DNA of 64,000 nt, from assembly GCF_012726175.1 (NCBI RefSeq), contig NZ_JAASAD010000006.1, forward strand, positions 124,001 to 188,000. Direction: 5' to 3'. The position numbers and the translations under genes were made by a program. Each line of letters starts with the position of its first letter. Within the stretch, counting starts at the first letter, position 1. The notes under the pieces were generated by a model. It was not told where the DNA came from and ran no database searches. It worked only from the letters and a program-made list of their open reading frames with translations. Below, piece after piece: positions 53,080 to 62,282 of the stretch. Source of the DNA: Micromonospora sp. HNM0581 (GTDB lineage Bacteria > Actinomycetota > Actinomycetes > Mycobacteriales > Micromonosporaceae).

Positions 53080-55248
53080 TCACCCGCGACGAAGGCAGGT
53101 GACGGCGTTCGGGTGCACGGGCGGATCCGCCCTCCGACTGGCGAACGTGGTGTAGCCGAACTCTTCACCGGTCTGCCGGGCGTAACGGTTCTGGCTGTAC
53201 ACGCAGATCGTGCCCACGTCCAGCCGCTTCAGCGCGGCGCCCACCTCCTCGGCGGCGGGCCGCTGGGCGGCCGGGCCCCCGTTGGCGAACCGGGTCACCA
53301 GCAACCGGTCCTGGGAGAACTGCGAATCGAGGTCGTACTCGATCAGGAAGAAGTCACGCGGCAGGACCACCCGGGTCCGGGTCGTCAGCAGCGGGATGGT
53401 CCGCATGATGCTCGCCGGGGCCAACACCAGGCCGTCCGGTCGGTCGAGACCCACGACGAACCTCGCGATGGCCAGCTGTTTCGTGCGGATCTTCCAGGTC
53501 GGCCCGTCGTGTACCAGCACCCCGCTGCGCTCGTCCCACATCGGCACCGCGTAGGCGGCGAACGAGGCCACCATCGCGCCGGCCAGCACCACACCGGTCA
53601 GCGCCCGCACCGCCGACAGCCGGGTCGGCAACCAGACCGTGCACAGCAGACCGATGAGCGCCGGCAGGGCGAACAACCACGACACCCGCCACAGCACCAC
53701 GGAGATGCCGGTGAGCGCGCTGAGCCACTCCAGCACCCCGGGCACCAGCAGCACGCTCAGCGTGACGGTGCCGCCGGCCGCCAGTAACGCCGGACTGCCG
53801 CGGCGGGCCAGCAGCGGCCCGCACCACAGCGCGAGTCCACCGATCACGCCGACGATGCCGACCTCGAACGTCCGACGGTACGTGTGCGCGGCGTCGTAGA
53901 AGTTGACGTCGGCGGCGGCCTCGTTGGCCGAGCCGAGAGTCAGCTGCGTGACCACCACCGCGCCGATCGGGTAGGTGAGCGCGGCGGCACCGACGGCGAG
54001 CGCCGATCTCCATCGACCCACCAGCAGCATCATCAGCCCCGCCCCGCCCACCAGCAGCGGCAGGACGATCGCCGCCGTGGTGGTGAGCCCGGTAGCGGTG
54101 ATCGACAGCGCGGTGATCAACAGCAGTCCCCACCGGGACCGGTCGTCGAACCAGCGGGTGAGGTAGAGCCACATCAACGGCACGACCGCGGAGACGAACA
54201 TGCCCTTGCCCTGGTACAGCCGGGGTAGGTGAAAGTTGCCCAGGGCGGCGTCGGGGCCGCAGACCAACGCGAGGAAGGCGATGGCGACGGTGAAGGCGAG
54301 CACCGGACGCCGCGGCGCCCAGCGCTGGACCAGCCGCCAGAGAGCCAGCACGGCGAGCACCGCCATGACCGGCAGCAGCAGGTACCAGGTCGCCGAGGCA
54401 GCGGAGATGCCGAGGAAACGGGCCAACGCGCCGGCCAGTACCTCGATGCTCGCGATCGGCGGTTGGGACGCCATCGCCGGCAGCACGTTCTCGCTGAACA
54501 GGAAGTCGTTGAGCGGGACGTCGTCGCGTTCGGCGACCCACACCGATCGCCCCACGTAGTAGATGTCGTCCGGGGTGCTACGCGCCAGGATGAGCGAGGC
54601 GGCGGCAGCACCCCCGGCGGTCAGCAGCGCGTACGCCGACTGCCAGCCGGTCGTTCCCGGCGGCCGGATCGCCGCAGTTTCCCGTCGGGTCCGCCAGGCC
54701 AGCAGAACCAGACCTGTAGCCGCCGTCGTTCCGGCCGAGGCCGGCACCCACCAGGTCAGGTCGGCACCGGTCGGCGTACCGGCCAGCCCGGCGGTGACCG
54801 CCGCGATGGTGCCGAAGACCAGGACCAGTACCGTCAACGTACGCCGGGCGACCGCTGTCCGGCCGGTACGTGCCGCCGCCGGATCGGCGCCGGACGCCGG
54901 ACCCGAGCCTGTCGCATCCGGCGCTGCGTCCATCGTGTCCGGTGCGCCGACCGGGTCTGCTGGCACACCACGTCGGTGGCGCCACCGGATCAGCGGGACG
55001 AGCAGAGCCGACACCAGGCTGGTCACCAACCAGACCCGGAACGTCCACGACGGGGCGAGGCCGAGCGGGAGTGCGGCGTGGTACAGCAGCGTCCAGAGCG
55101 CGAACACCAGGACGGCCCCGTCGGTCAGCGCTGCGGGCAGCCCGGCGACGACCGCACCGAGCCGGCCGACGACGGGCCAAGACCGGCCGAAAGCGGAGGG
55201 TTCGTCGATCGCCGCCGGGGAGGTGGCAACCTGGTCGGTCATCGACAC
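53080..55248 (-). CDS. Large multispanning membrane protein, unassigned
   Basis: A 722-residue membrane protein with about 14 helices and a soluble C-terminal part of about 120 residues. An external loop after the fifth helix has STPDDIYYVGRSVWVAERDD and LNDFLFSENVLPAMASQPPI; the acidic pair and following region resemble GT-C membrane transferases. The C-terminal part (VVLPRDFFLIEYDLDSQ, DVGTICVYSQNRYARQTG) looks like an extracellular domain. GTG 55248 has AAGGA six bases upstream; ATG 55242 is the alternative. The neighbours suggest glycan or wall polymer export or modification. Confidence 0.6.
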   Translation of the reverse strand: MSMTDQVATSPAAIDEPSAFGRSWPVVGRLGAVVAGLPAALTDGAVLVFALWTLLYHAALPLGLAPSWTFRVWLVTSLVSALLVPLIRWRHRRGVPADPVGAPDTMDAAPDATGSGPASGADPAAARTGRTAVARRTLTVLVLVFGTIAAVTAGLAGTPTGADLTWWVPASAGTTAATGLVLLAWRTRRETAAIRPPGTTGWQSAYALLTAGGAAAASLILARSTPDDIYYVGRSVWVAERDDVPLNDFLFSENVLPAMASQPPIASIEVLAGALARFLGISAASATWYLLLPVMAVLAVLALWRLVQRWAPRRPVLAFTVAIAFLALVCGPDAALGNFHLPRLYQGKGMFVSAVVPLMWLYLTRWFDDRSRWGLLLITALSITATGLTTTAAIVLPLLVGGAGLMMLLVGRWRSALAVGAAALTYPIGAVVVTQLTLGSANEAAADVNFYDAAHTYRRTFEVGIVGVIGGLALWCGPLLARRGSPALLAAGGTVTLSVLLVPGVLEWLSALTGISVVLWRVSWLFALPALIGLLCTVWLPTRLSAVRALTGVVLAGAMVASFAAYAVPMWDERSGVLVHDGPTWKIRTKQLAIARFVVGLDRPDGLVLAPASIMRTIPLLTTRTRVVLPRDFFLIEYDLDSQFSQDRLLVTRFANGGPAAQRPAAEEVGAALKRLDVGTICVYSQNRYARQTGEEFGYTTFASRRADPPVHPNAVTCLRRG

Positions 55249-55404
55249 GGGACGTCCTTGTCGTCGTACGGGCGGGTCCAGTTCGGCGCGTACCCTGCGC
55301 GTGCGCTGCTGATGGTGCCGGCGGATCGGCAAGCAGCGTAAACGGATTCGGGCACGATCCCGGTCGTCACCGGCCCGGTATGCTGCGCCGAGTTCCGCCA
55401 GACC

Positions 55405-55968
55405 GTGCACACCCGATGGGACCTGAAGTTGACTGACACGAACCCGCCCTCCGTCTTCGTCCATCCCACCGCCGACGTCGAGCCCGGAGCCACGGTCGGC
55501 GACGGCACCAAGGTGTGGCATCTGGCCCACATCCGATCGTCGGCCCGGGTCGGCGCCGGCTGCGTCATCGGCCGTAACGTCTATGTCGACGCGGGCGTGA
55601 CGGTCGGCGATCTCGTCAAGATCCAGAACAACGTCTCCGTCTACCAGGGGGTGCTCCTGGAGGACGAGGTGTTCGTCGGCCCGTGCGCGGTCTTCACCAA
55701 TGACCTGCGGCCCCGTGCCCAGAACCCGGACTGGAAGATCACTCCCACGGTGGTACGCCGTGGTGCCTCGATCGGCGCGAACGCCACCCTGGTCTGTGGC
55801 GTCGAGGTCGGCGAGTACGCGATGATCGCGGCCGGTTCGGTGGTCACCCGGGACGTTGCGCCCTACCAACTGGTCGCGGGCAACCCGGCCCGGCCGAAGG
55901 GCTGGGTCGACGAGCGAGGCGAGATCGTCTCGCGGGACCCGGACAACCCGCCCCGGCAGGGTCGCTGA
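55405..55968 (+). CDS. UDP-sugar N-acetyltransferase, WbpD/WlbB-like
   Basis: A 187-residue left-handed beta-helix acyltransferase. The order VFVHPTADVEPGA, KVWHLAHIRSSA, NVYVDAGVTVGD, KIQNNVSVYQGV and VFTNDLRPRA matches WbpD/WlbB, which acetylates the 3-amino group of UDP-GlcNAc(3NH2)A to give UDP-GlcNAc3NAcA. It faces the wbpA-like gene, the end of an operon encoding the other steps. GTG 55405 is used; TTG 55429 is possible. A TATGCT element at 55379-55384 may be its -10. Confidence 0.88.
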   Translation: MHTRWDLKLTDTNPPSVFVHPTADVEPGATVGDGTKVWHLAHIRSSARVGAGCVIGRNVYVDAGVTVGDLVKIQNNVSVYQGVLLEDEVFVGPCAVFTNDLRPRAQNPDWKITPTVVRRGASIGANATLVCGVEVGEYAMIAAGSVVTRDVAPYQLVAGNPARPKGWVDERGEIVSRDPDNPPRQGR

Positions 55969-55979
55969 CCTGGGTAGGG

Positions 55980-56011
55980 CCGGGGCCCGGGCGGTAGCCG
56001 CCGGGCCCCGG
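55980..56011. terminator. Bidirectional terminator between wbpD-like and wbpA-like genes
   Basis: Arms 55980-55994 and 55998-56011 pair almost fully, with one bulged G, giving a very GC-rich 14-bp stem with a 3-base loop. It lies between two convergent stop codons. Confidence 0.75.
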
Positions 56012-56021
56012 TACGGCTGCC

Positions 56022-57305
56022 TCAGCCGCCGATGACCACCCGACGGACATTCGGCCACCTGGATGGTTCAGTGACCCGGCGTCCGTCGACCAGCACCGTC
56101 ACACCGGGCAGATCAGCGGAGCCGAGCGTCCGGTACTCGGCGTGGTCGGCCTGGACGACGGCGGCACTGACCGGCTCACCGTGGTAGCCCGGCAGACCGT
56201 GCGCCACCAGTTCCTCGTTCGTGTACATCGGGTCGCTGACGTACGGCTTCGCGCCTCGCCGGTGTAGCGCCTGCACCGTCGGGAAGACACCGGAGAATGC
56301 GGTCTCCTTGACACCGCCCCGGTAGGCAGCCCCGAGCACCAGCACACCGACGCCGGTCAGGTCGCCGTAGGCGGCGGCCAGCAGATCGACGGCGTACTCC
56401 GGCATGGCGACGTTGGCTTCCCGGGCCGAGCGCACCACGGTGGCCGTCGGGTCGTTCCACAGGTACATGCGTGGATAGACCGGGATGCAGTGCCCGCCGA
56501 CAGCGATGCCCGGAGAGTGGATGTGGCTGTACGGCTGGGTGTTGCACGCCTCGATCACCTTCATGACGTCGACGCCCACCGTGTCGGCGAACCGGGCGAA
56601 CTGGTTCGCCAGGCCGATGTTGACGTCCCGGTACGTCGTCTCCGCCAGCTTCGCCAGCTCGGACGCCTCGGCCGAGCCCAGGTCCCAGACACCGTTCGGG
56701 CGGGTCAGGTCGGGCCGCTCGTCGAAGTCCAGCACCGCCTCGTAGAAGCGCACACCGTGCTCGCCGGACGCCTCGTCGAGGCCACCGACCAGCTTCGGAT
56801 ACCGGCGCAGGTCGGCGAAGACCCGGCCGGTGAGCACCCGCTCCGGACTGAAGACCAGGTGGAAGTCCGTACCGGCGGTGAGCCCGGAACCCTCCGCCAG
56901 CATCGGCGCCCAGCGGCCCCTGGTCGTACCGACCGGCAGCGTGGTCTCGTAGCTGACGAGGGTGCCCGGCTTCAGACCTGCGGCGATGGCCCGGGTGGCA
57001 TCGTCCATCCAACCGAAGTCCGGTACGCCGTCAGCGTCGACGAAGAGCGGCACGACCACCACGACCGCCTCGGCACCAGCCACCGCTGCGGTGGTGTCGG
57101 TGGTCGCCGACAGCAGACCGGCGGCCACCACCTCCTTCAGCCTGACGTCCAGGTCCGCCTCGCCCGGAAACGGTACGGCCCCGTCGTTGACCAGCTCGAC
57201 GACCCGCTCGGAGACGTCGGCGCCGACCACCCGGTGTCCCTTGGCGGCGAACTGCACGGCCAACGGCAAGCCGATCTTCCCGAGGGCGACGACGCAGATG
57301 TTCAT
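56022..57305 (-). CDS. UDP-N-acetyl-glucosamine/mannosamine 6-dehydrogenase, WbpA-like
   Basis: A 427-residue nucleotide-sugar dehydrogenase that oxidises C6 to the uronic acid using NAD. The binding fold starts ICVVALGKIGLPLA; the catalytic nucleophile is Cys273 in VGGHCIPVYP. LVSYETTLPVGTT and FSPERVLTG are conserved. With wbpB, wbpE and wbpD homologues nearby, UDP-GlcNAc is the likely substrate. The ATG lies four bases after the stop of the GT2 gene, with AGAGGAAAG upstream. It is the last gene of a leftward operon starting beyond the window end. Confidence 0.92.
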   Translation of the reverse strand: MNICVVALGKIGLPLAVQFAAKGHRVVGADVSERVVELVNDGAVPFPGEADLDVRLKEVVAAGLLSATTDTTAAVAGAEAVVVVVPLFVDADGVPDFGWMDDATRAIAAGLKPGTLVSYETTLPVGTTRGRWAPMLAEGSGLTAGTDFHLVFSPERVLTGRVFADLRRYPKLVGGLDEASGEHGVRFYEAVLDFDERPDLTRPNGVWDLGSAEASELAKLAETTYRDVNIGLANQFARFADTVGVDVMKVIEACNTQPYSHIHSPGIAVGGHCIPVYPRMYLWNDPTATVVRSAREANVAMPEYAVDLLAAAYGDLTGVGVLVLGAAYRGGVKETAFSGVFPTVQALHRRGAKPYVSDPMYTNEELVAHGLPGYHGEPVSAAVVQADHAEYRTLGSADLPGVTVLVDGRRVTEPSRWPNVRRVVIGG

Positions 57306-57309
57306 GGGA

Positions 57310-58878
57310 CTACTTTCCTCTCGACGACCACTTGGTGGCCAAACGGGCGACTGTCCGGCGCGGCGTGACAGACGTGATCATCAACTTGATCCGGTGTTTG
57401 CTGTCCGTGTAGGGCGTGACCAGGCACAAGCGGAATCCGTGCCATGCCGCCCGGCGAGGCACTGCGAGGCGTCCCTCCGCCCGCAGCGACGTGGTGGCCG
57501 CCCCACCCAGCACGCTGAGCTTGACCTCGACCTTGCGCGGCTCTCCACCCGGTACACCGAGGGTGAGCAACTGGTTCAGTGGCCATTGCGCCCGTACGAC
57601 GGTACCGGGCCCGCCCGGACGCAGCGTGACGACGGCCGGCAGCTCGCCGATGCTGACCTCCACCGCCTCCGGCGTGAACCCGGCCAGGTGTGCCCCGTGG
57701 CTGTGCGCCGTGACCACGAACGTCTTTGCACCGGTTTCGTCGCGTCCCCAGGCCAGGTCGGTGACGCTGAGCTTGACCGCCAGCTTGGCAGCCCGCTCGG
57801 TGACGTCGTACCACTCGTCCGGAAAGCCCAGTTCCGGGTCACGGAAGCCGAAGTAGTGGGCGTAGCAGCGGTCACCGACGATGGTCAGCTCGGGTAGTGA
57901 CTTGTCCCTCTGCTGGCTGATCAACTGACGAAGGTGGTGCAGGTCGCCGTGTCGGGCGGCCAGCAGGCGTAACCGGACAGCGGCCGCGAGGCGGTGCCGG
58001 ATGCCGTCGGTCAGGTAGCTCACGAGCAGCCGACGGATTCGTTGGTGGGCCTGCTCCTGCAGAACCGGTTCGAGTTCGAGGAACTCTGCCCGGAGCAGCT
58101 TGGCCACCTCCCAGCTGAAGTTCCGTAGCAGGATCGCGTCGCGTCGGGGCCCGGGCTCGATCAGCCCGACGACGAAGTCGATCAGCTCCTCGGCGCAGCG
58201 CAGCCGCTCCTCGAACCGACTCGCATAGGTGATGTTCTGCGCGTTGTCCCGTTTGACTGCGTAGTAGTAGACGTAGTCGGCCAGGACCGAGATTCGCCCG
58301 GCGCGTACGCACGCCTCCAGGGTGAAGGGCTGGTCGCTGCCCATCCGCATGTCCTCGCGGAACCGCAGGCCGTGCCGCTCGATCAGGTCTCGCCGGAACA
58401 GCTTGGTGTTCGACAGCGACCAAGGCAGGTCGCTGTCGAACAGGTCGACCTGCTCCTCGGTGCTGGCGTAGATGGCCTGGTGCACGTAGCGGTTGTTGGT
58501 GCCGACCATCCGGCCGAGCACCACGTCCGAACCCCACCGGTCGGCGGCGTCCACCAGTCGTTCCAACGCCTCCGGTCCCAGGTGGTCATCCGAGCCGATG
58601 AAGAAGACGTAACGCCCCTGCGCGACCTCCAAGGCCCGGTTGCTCGGCCCCGCCGGGCCTCCCGAGTTGGGCTGGTGCAGCACGGTGACAGTGCCCGGGT
58701 ACCGCTTGGCGTAGCTATCCAGTTCCTCACCACTGCCGTCGGTCGAGCCGTCGTCCACCGCGACCACTTCGAGCCGCTCCAGGCCGATGCTCTGCCCGAC
58801 CAGCGACTCCAGGCAGTCCGTGAGGTACGGCATGGTGTTGTAGACGGCGACGACGACGGTCACGTCTGGCTGGTTCAC
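57310..58878 (-). CDS. GT2 family glycosyltransferase with C-terminal extension
   Basis: A 522-residue protein. The first 230 residues form a GT-A fold with VTVVVAVYNTMPYL, VVAVDDGSTDGSGE, NSGGPAGPSNRALE and FIGSDDHLG. The remainder is a long C-terminal region with a helical part and a beta-rich end (DVTERAAKLAVKLSVTDLAW), as in TarS-like and other wall polymer GT2 enzymes. GTG 58878 overlaps the stop of the upstream gene (GTGA). It belongs to the wbp operon; the donor is likely one of the local UDP-sugars. Confidence 0.87.
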   Translation of the reverse strand: MNQPDVTVVVAVYNTMPYLTDCLESLVGQSIGLERLEVVAVDDGSTDGSGEELDSYAKRYPGTVTVLHQPNSGGPAGPSNRALEVAQGRYVFFIGSDDHLGPEALERLVDAADRWGSDVVLGRMVGTNNRYVHQAIYASTEEQVDLFDSDLPWSLSNTKLFRRDLIERHGLRFREDMRMGSDQPFTLEACVRAGRISVLADYVYYYAVKRDNAQNITYASRFEERLRCAEELIDFVVGLIEPGPRRDAILLRNFSWEVAKLLRAEFLELEPVLQEQAHQRIRRLLVSYLTDGIRHRLAAAVRLRLLAARHGDLHHLRQLISQQRDKSLPELTIVGDRCYAHYFGFRDPELGFPDEWYDVTERAAKLAVKLSVTDLAWGRDETGAKTFVVTAHSHGAHLAGFTPEAVEVSIGELPAVVTLRPGGPGTVVRAQWPLNQLLTLGVPGGEPRKVEVKLSVLGGAATTSLRAEGRLAVPRRAAWHGFRLCLVTPYTDSKHRIKLMITSVTPRRTVARLATKWSSRGK

Positions 58879-60488
58879 CCGGGCGCTCCGACCGAGAGTG
58901 AGGTCGCCTCGACGGTCAGATCCGCGTCCGGGGTCGACGCGAGCCGATCGGGCAGCAGGCGGGAGTACAACCTGTCCAGCACCTGCGCCTGCGCCTCCCA
59001 CGTCCACTGCTCCAGGAGGCCGGGCCGGTCGTAGGCGGCGCGGTAGCGCGCCGGGTCGGCCAACACTGCGCGAACCGCGCGCACGAAGTCGGCTACGTCC
59101 TCAGCGGTGAACACCTCGCCCTGGCCTGTCTCCCGAACTTTCGCGGCCATGGTCCGTACGTCGGAAACGACCATCGGCAGCCGGGCATGCGAGTACTCGA
59201 AGAACTTCGTGATCAGGGCGATTTCGTGATTCGGCCAGTGATGGATCGGGATCACCCCCACAGTGGCCGCCGCGAGGAAGGAGACCACCTGGTGGTGCGG
59301 CACATACGGCAGCACATGCAGCCGGTCGGCCACGCCGAGCTCTTCAGCCCGGGCGACCAGACCCCGCGTGTAACGGCCGGACGGCGAGTTGACCACGAAA
59401 GCGGCGTGGACCTCGCCGAGTTGCGGCAACGCCTCGACCACGGTCCCCATGCCCCGCTGCTCGGCCGCCGCGCCACTGTAAACCAGCAATGGGGTGGCCC
59501 CGTCGATGCCGCACAACTGGCGCAGATCGGGCGTCGACTCATCGGCGTCGACCAGGCTGTCGAGCTTGCCGGGCGCGTTGAGAACCACCTCTGGTCGCTC
59601 CGCAAGGCCGTGCTGCTCCTGAAGCAGTTCGGCAAGACCGTCCGACACAGTCATCACCGCATCTGCGTACACGGCGTACTCACGTTCGTGTGCACAGTGC
59701 GCGGGCATCCATCGTGCATCGTCTCGACGGGGCCGAATGCCAGGCAGAAACTCGTGCGCATCCCAGACCAGCTTCACGGTACGGCCGGCAGAGCGGGCGC
59801 GCAGTACGCTACGGGCACCGACACCGATCATCCGAAAGTCGTGGGCGTGGATCAGGTCCGGCTTGAGCCGGTCGACGACCTTCCCGAAGGCGAGTTCCCA
59901 GTCCCACAGTGCCGGTTCCAGTCGACGCCAGGAGTGGTCACCTCTGACGGACTGCCAGAAGCGGGTGTAGAGCCGATCCCACGGGCCGTCGAGCCGCTGG
60001 CGAGCCTCCCGGGCACGCTGCGACTGGTTGCGGCGGAGCCGGACCCACCGTTCGAGCACCTTGGCGGTGAGCAGCTCGGCGCGAAGCACCTGCCGCCGGA
60101 GTCCTGTCGGCGTGCCCGACGCGGCGGCGAGGTCCAGTTCGGCCCGGCGGACCCGCAGGTCCGCCTGCCACGCTTTCATCTGCTGTACGCGGTTGGCCGC
60201 CACGCCGTTGGGCGGGTAGCCGAGTGGACCCCGAATCCAGCTACGACGGAACTGGTGACGTCGGGTGCTGAGCGGGCTCGACATCGGCAGCAGTCGAACC
60301 TCTGCCTGCCCCAGCTGCCAGGTGTGCACGTCTTTGTCCGGGGATCGGCCGAGCAGTGTCACCTCCCAGCCTGCTTCCGCTGCCGAGCGCGCAATCTTCT
60401 GCACCCGGGAGTCCCCGTTGACGGCATTATCAACAAGCATGACGACCCGCCCGCGGGTGCCCGGCTGCCTTGCCGCGTCCAGCTCCAT
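58875..60488 (-). CDS. GT4 glycosyltransferase with long central insert (tandem paralogue 1)
   Basis: A 537-residue GT-B protein, longer than the common 380-420. It starts GRVVMLVDNAVNGDSRVQKI, has a basic helical insert of about 120 residues (near 90-210), then LIHAHDFRMIGVGA and donor-domain LVYSGAAAEQRGMGT and ITKFFEYSHARLPMVVSDV. It is closely similar to the next gene at 60602-62221: by hand, 91 of 119 residues in the C-terminal part are identical. ATG 60488 is the start. Confidence 0.87.
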   Translation of the reverse strand: MELDAARQPGTRGRVVMLVDNAVNGDSRVQKIARSAAEAGWEVTLLGRSPDKDVHTWQLGQAEVRLLPMSSPLSTRRHQFRRSWIRGPLGYPPNGVAANRVQQMKAWQADLRVRRAELDLAAASGTPTGLRRQVLRAELLTAKVLERWVRLRRNQSQRAREARQRLDGPWDRLYTRFWQSVRGDHSWRRLEPALWDWELAFGKVVDRLKPDLIHAHDFRMIGVGARSVLRARSAGRTVKLVWDAHEFLPGIRPRRDDARWMPAHCAHEREYAVYADAVMTVSDGLAELLQEQHGLAERPEVVLNAPGKLDSLVDADESTPDLRQLCGIDGATPLLVYSGAAAEQRGMGTVVEALPQLGEVHAAFVVNSPSGRYTRGLVARAEELGVADRLHVLPYVPHHQVVSFLAAATVGVIPIHHWPNHEIALITKFFEYSHARLPMVVSDVRTMAAKVRETGQGEVFTAEDVADFVRAVRAVLADPARYRAAYDRPGLLEQWTWEAQAQVLDRLYSRLLPDRLASTPDADLTVEATSLSVGAPG

Positions 60489-60601
60489 CTTTCGACTCTC
60501 TGCCTCTCTGTTGCCTTCGGCCGGTCGATGCCCTGCCGCTGTCAGAACGACTGTGCGATGTACCGTCGGACCATTCGCTGCACTACGAACGTGGGCGGGG
60601 C

Positions 60602-62221
60602 TCAGCTCGCCGCCTGCGCGGACCAGCGGGTTTCCGCCGTCTCATCGACGGACTCCTTCCGCAGCGAAGGACCTGTCGGGCCCGGCACCAATTCGCGGTA
60701 GACGCGATCGAGTACGGACGCCTGGGAGCGCCAAGTCCACTCGTCCAGCATGCCCGGAGTCTCGTAGGCGGCCCGGTATCGGTGTGGATCCGCCAGGACC
60801 GCACGTACCGCACGAACGTAGTCGTCCACGTCCTTGGCCCGGAACACCTCGCCCTGCCCGCTTCTCCGGGTCGCCTCCGCCATCGTCCGGACATCGCTCA
60901 CGACCAGCGGCAGCCGGGCGTGGGAATACTCGAAGAACTTCGTGATCAGGGAAATCTCGTGGTTGAGCCAACGGTGGATCGGAATCACGCCGACATCGGC
61001 CGACGTCAGGAACGACACCACCTGCCAGTGCGGCACATAGGGCAGCACATGTATCCGTTCCCGGACCCCCATTGCCGCCGCTCTGGACAGCTGTGCCGTC
61101 AGATAGGCCGCCGAGGGATCCAGCACCACCAGGGCCAGGTGCACGTCGCTCATCGCGACCAAACCCTTGATCATGGTTGCGATCCCTCGCTGTTCGGCTA
61201 CGGCGCCGCTGTAGACGAGCAGCGGCACCTCAGGTGCCAGGCCGCATTGCTGCCGAACATCCGATGCCGCCCCGCCGTCCGCATCGGCCGGCTGACTCAG
61301 CTCCGGTGCATTGAGTAACACGTACGGCTGACGTGACAGCCGGTGGCGTCGCTTCAGCAGGTCGGCAAGTGTGTCGGAGACGGTTATCACCGCGTCGGCG
61401 TACCGGGAGTACTCCCTCTCGTGCGCCATGTTGGCCAGCCGCCAGTGCGCGTCGGCGGATCGCGGCTTCAAGCCCGGCAAGTACTCCCGCGCCTCCCAGA
61501 CCAGCTTCACGACACGCCCCTCGCCACGAGCCCGCAACGCGGCCCGTGCGCCGACGCCGAGCATCCGAAAGTCGTTGGCGTGGATGAGTTCCGGCTCGAG
61601 CCGGTCCAGCGGCTCAGCGAACGCGAGCTCGTAGTCCCAGAGCAGCGGCTCCAAACGGCGCCAGCACCGGTCGCCGCGCACCGTCCGCCACACGTACGCG
61701 TGAATTCGGTCGAGCCGGCCGTCGAGGACCCGCCGCCCCTGCTGAGCGGCCTTCGTCTGCCGGGACCGCAGACCGACCACACGCTCGGTCAGTCCGATGC
61801 CCAGCACGGAAGCTGCCAGCCGGAACCGCTCGACGATCCCCGCACCGGTTCCATGAGAACCGGACCGCAACGCGATCCGCCGTACCCGGACGTCGGCCCG
61901 CCAGGCGGCGAGCCGCTGCGCCCGGTCACTCGCGGTCTTTGTCTTGGGGTACGCGAGTGGCCAGCGGAGCAGGGATCTGCGGAGTTCGTGGCGCTCCCGA
62001 TGCAACGGAGTCGGCACGGGCACGAGGTACACCGGAGCTCCTTCGCACTCGGCCGTCTGCGGCTGGCCGTCGGGCGACCGGCCGAGCACGATGACCTCCC
62101 AGCCAGCCTCACGCATCGAGCGCACAGTCTTCGCGGACCGGGAATCACCTCGCACGGAGCTGTCTACCAGCATCACGACCCGCCCATTGCCGTGATCATT
62201 CGGTTGGTGGTCGAACTCCAT
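60602..62221 (-). CDS. GT4 glycosyltransferase with long central insert (tandem paralogue 2)
   Basis: A 539-residue GT-B protein with the same plan as its neighbour: GRVVMLVDSSVRGDSRSAKT, a basic helical insert, LIHANDFRMLGVGA, LVYSGAVAEQRGIAT and ITKFFEYSHARLPLVVSDV. The insert region and the acceptor domain diverge more than the donor domain, as expected if the two enzymes use a similar donor but different acceptors. The frame is open to 62416; ATG 62221 is chosen because AGGACAG lies upstream and it matches the paralogue start. It lies between wbpB and the first paralogue. Confidence 0.87.
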   Translation of the reverse strand: MEFDHQPNDHGNGRVVMLVDSSVRGDSRSAKTVRSMREAGWEVIVLGRSPDGQPQTAECEGAPVYLVPVPTPLHRERHELRRSLLRWPLAYPKTKTASDRAQRLAAWRADVRVRRIALRSGSHGTGAGIVERFRLAASVLGIGLTERVVGLRSRQTKAAQQGRRVLDGRLDRIHAYVWRTVRGDRCWRRLEPLLWDYELAFAEPLDRLEPELIHANDFRMLGVGARAALRARGEGRVVKLVWEAREYLPGLKPRSADAHWRLANMAHEREYSRYADAVITVSDTLADLLKRRHRLSRQPYVLLNAPELSQPADADGGAASDVRQQCGLAPEVPLLVYSGAVAEQRGIATMIKGLVAMSDVHLALVVLDPSAAYLTAQLSRAAAMGVRERIHVLPYVPHWQVVSFLTSADVGVIPIHRWLNHEISLITKFFEYSHARLPLVVSDVRTMAEATRRSGQGEVFRAKDVDDYVRAVRAVLADPHRYRAAYETPGMLDEWTWRSQASVLDRVYRELVPGPTGPSLRKESVDETAETRWSAQAAS

Positions 62222-62282
62222 GGACTGTCCTGTCCCGATGGGCTCCGGAGAGCGCGAACTATCCAAGGGAGGCGTCCGAGCG

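Noticed and set aside
53080..56058. A 992-residue reading of the large membrane protein
   Set aside because: The first 270 codons run antisense to the WbpD-like gene and the intergenic region; the protein proper begins at 55248 or 55242.
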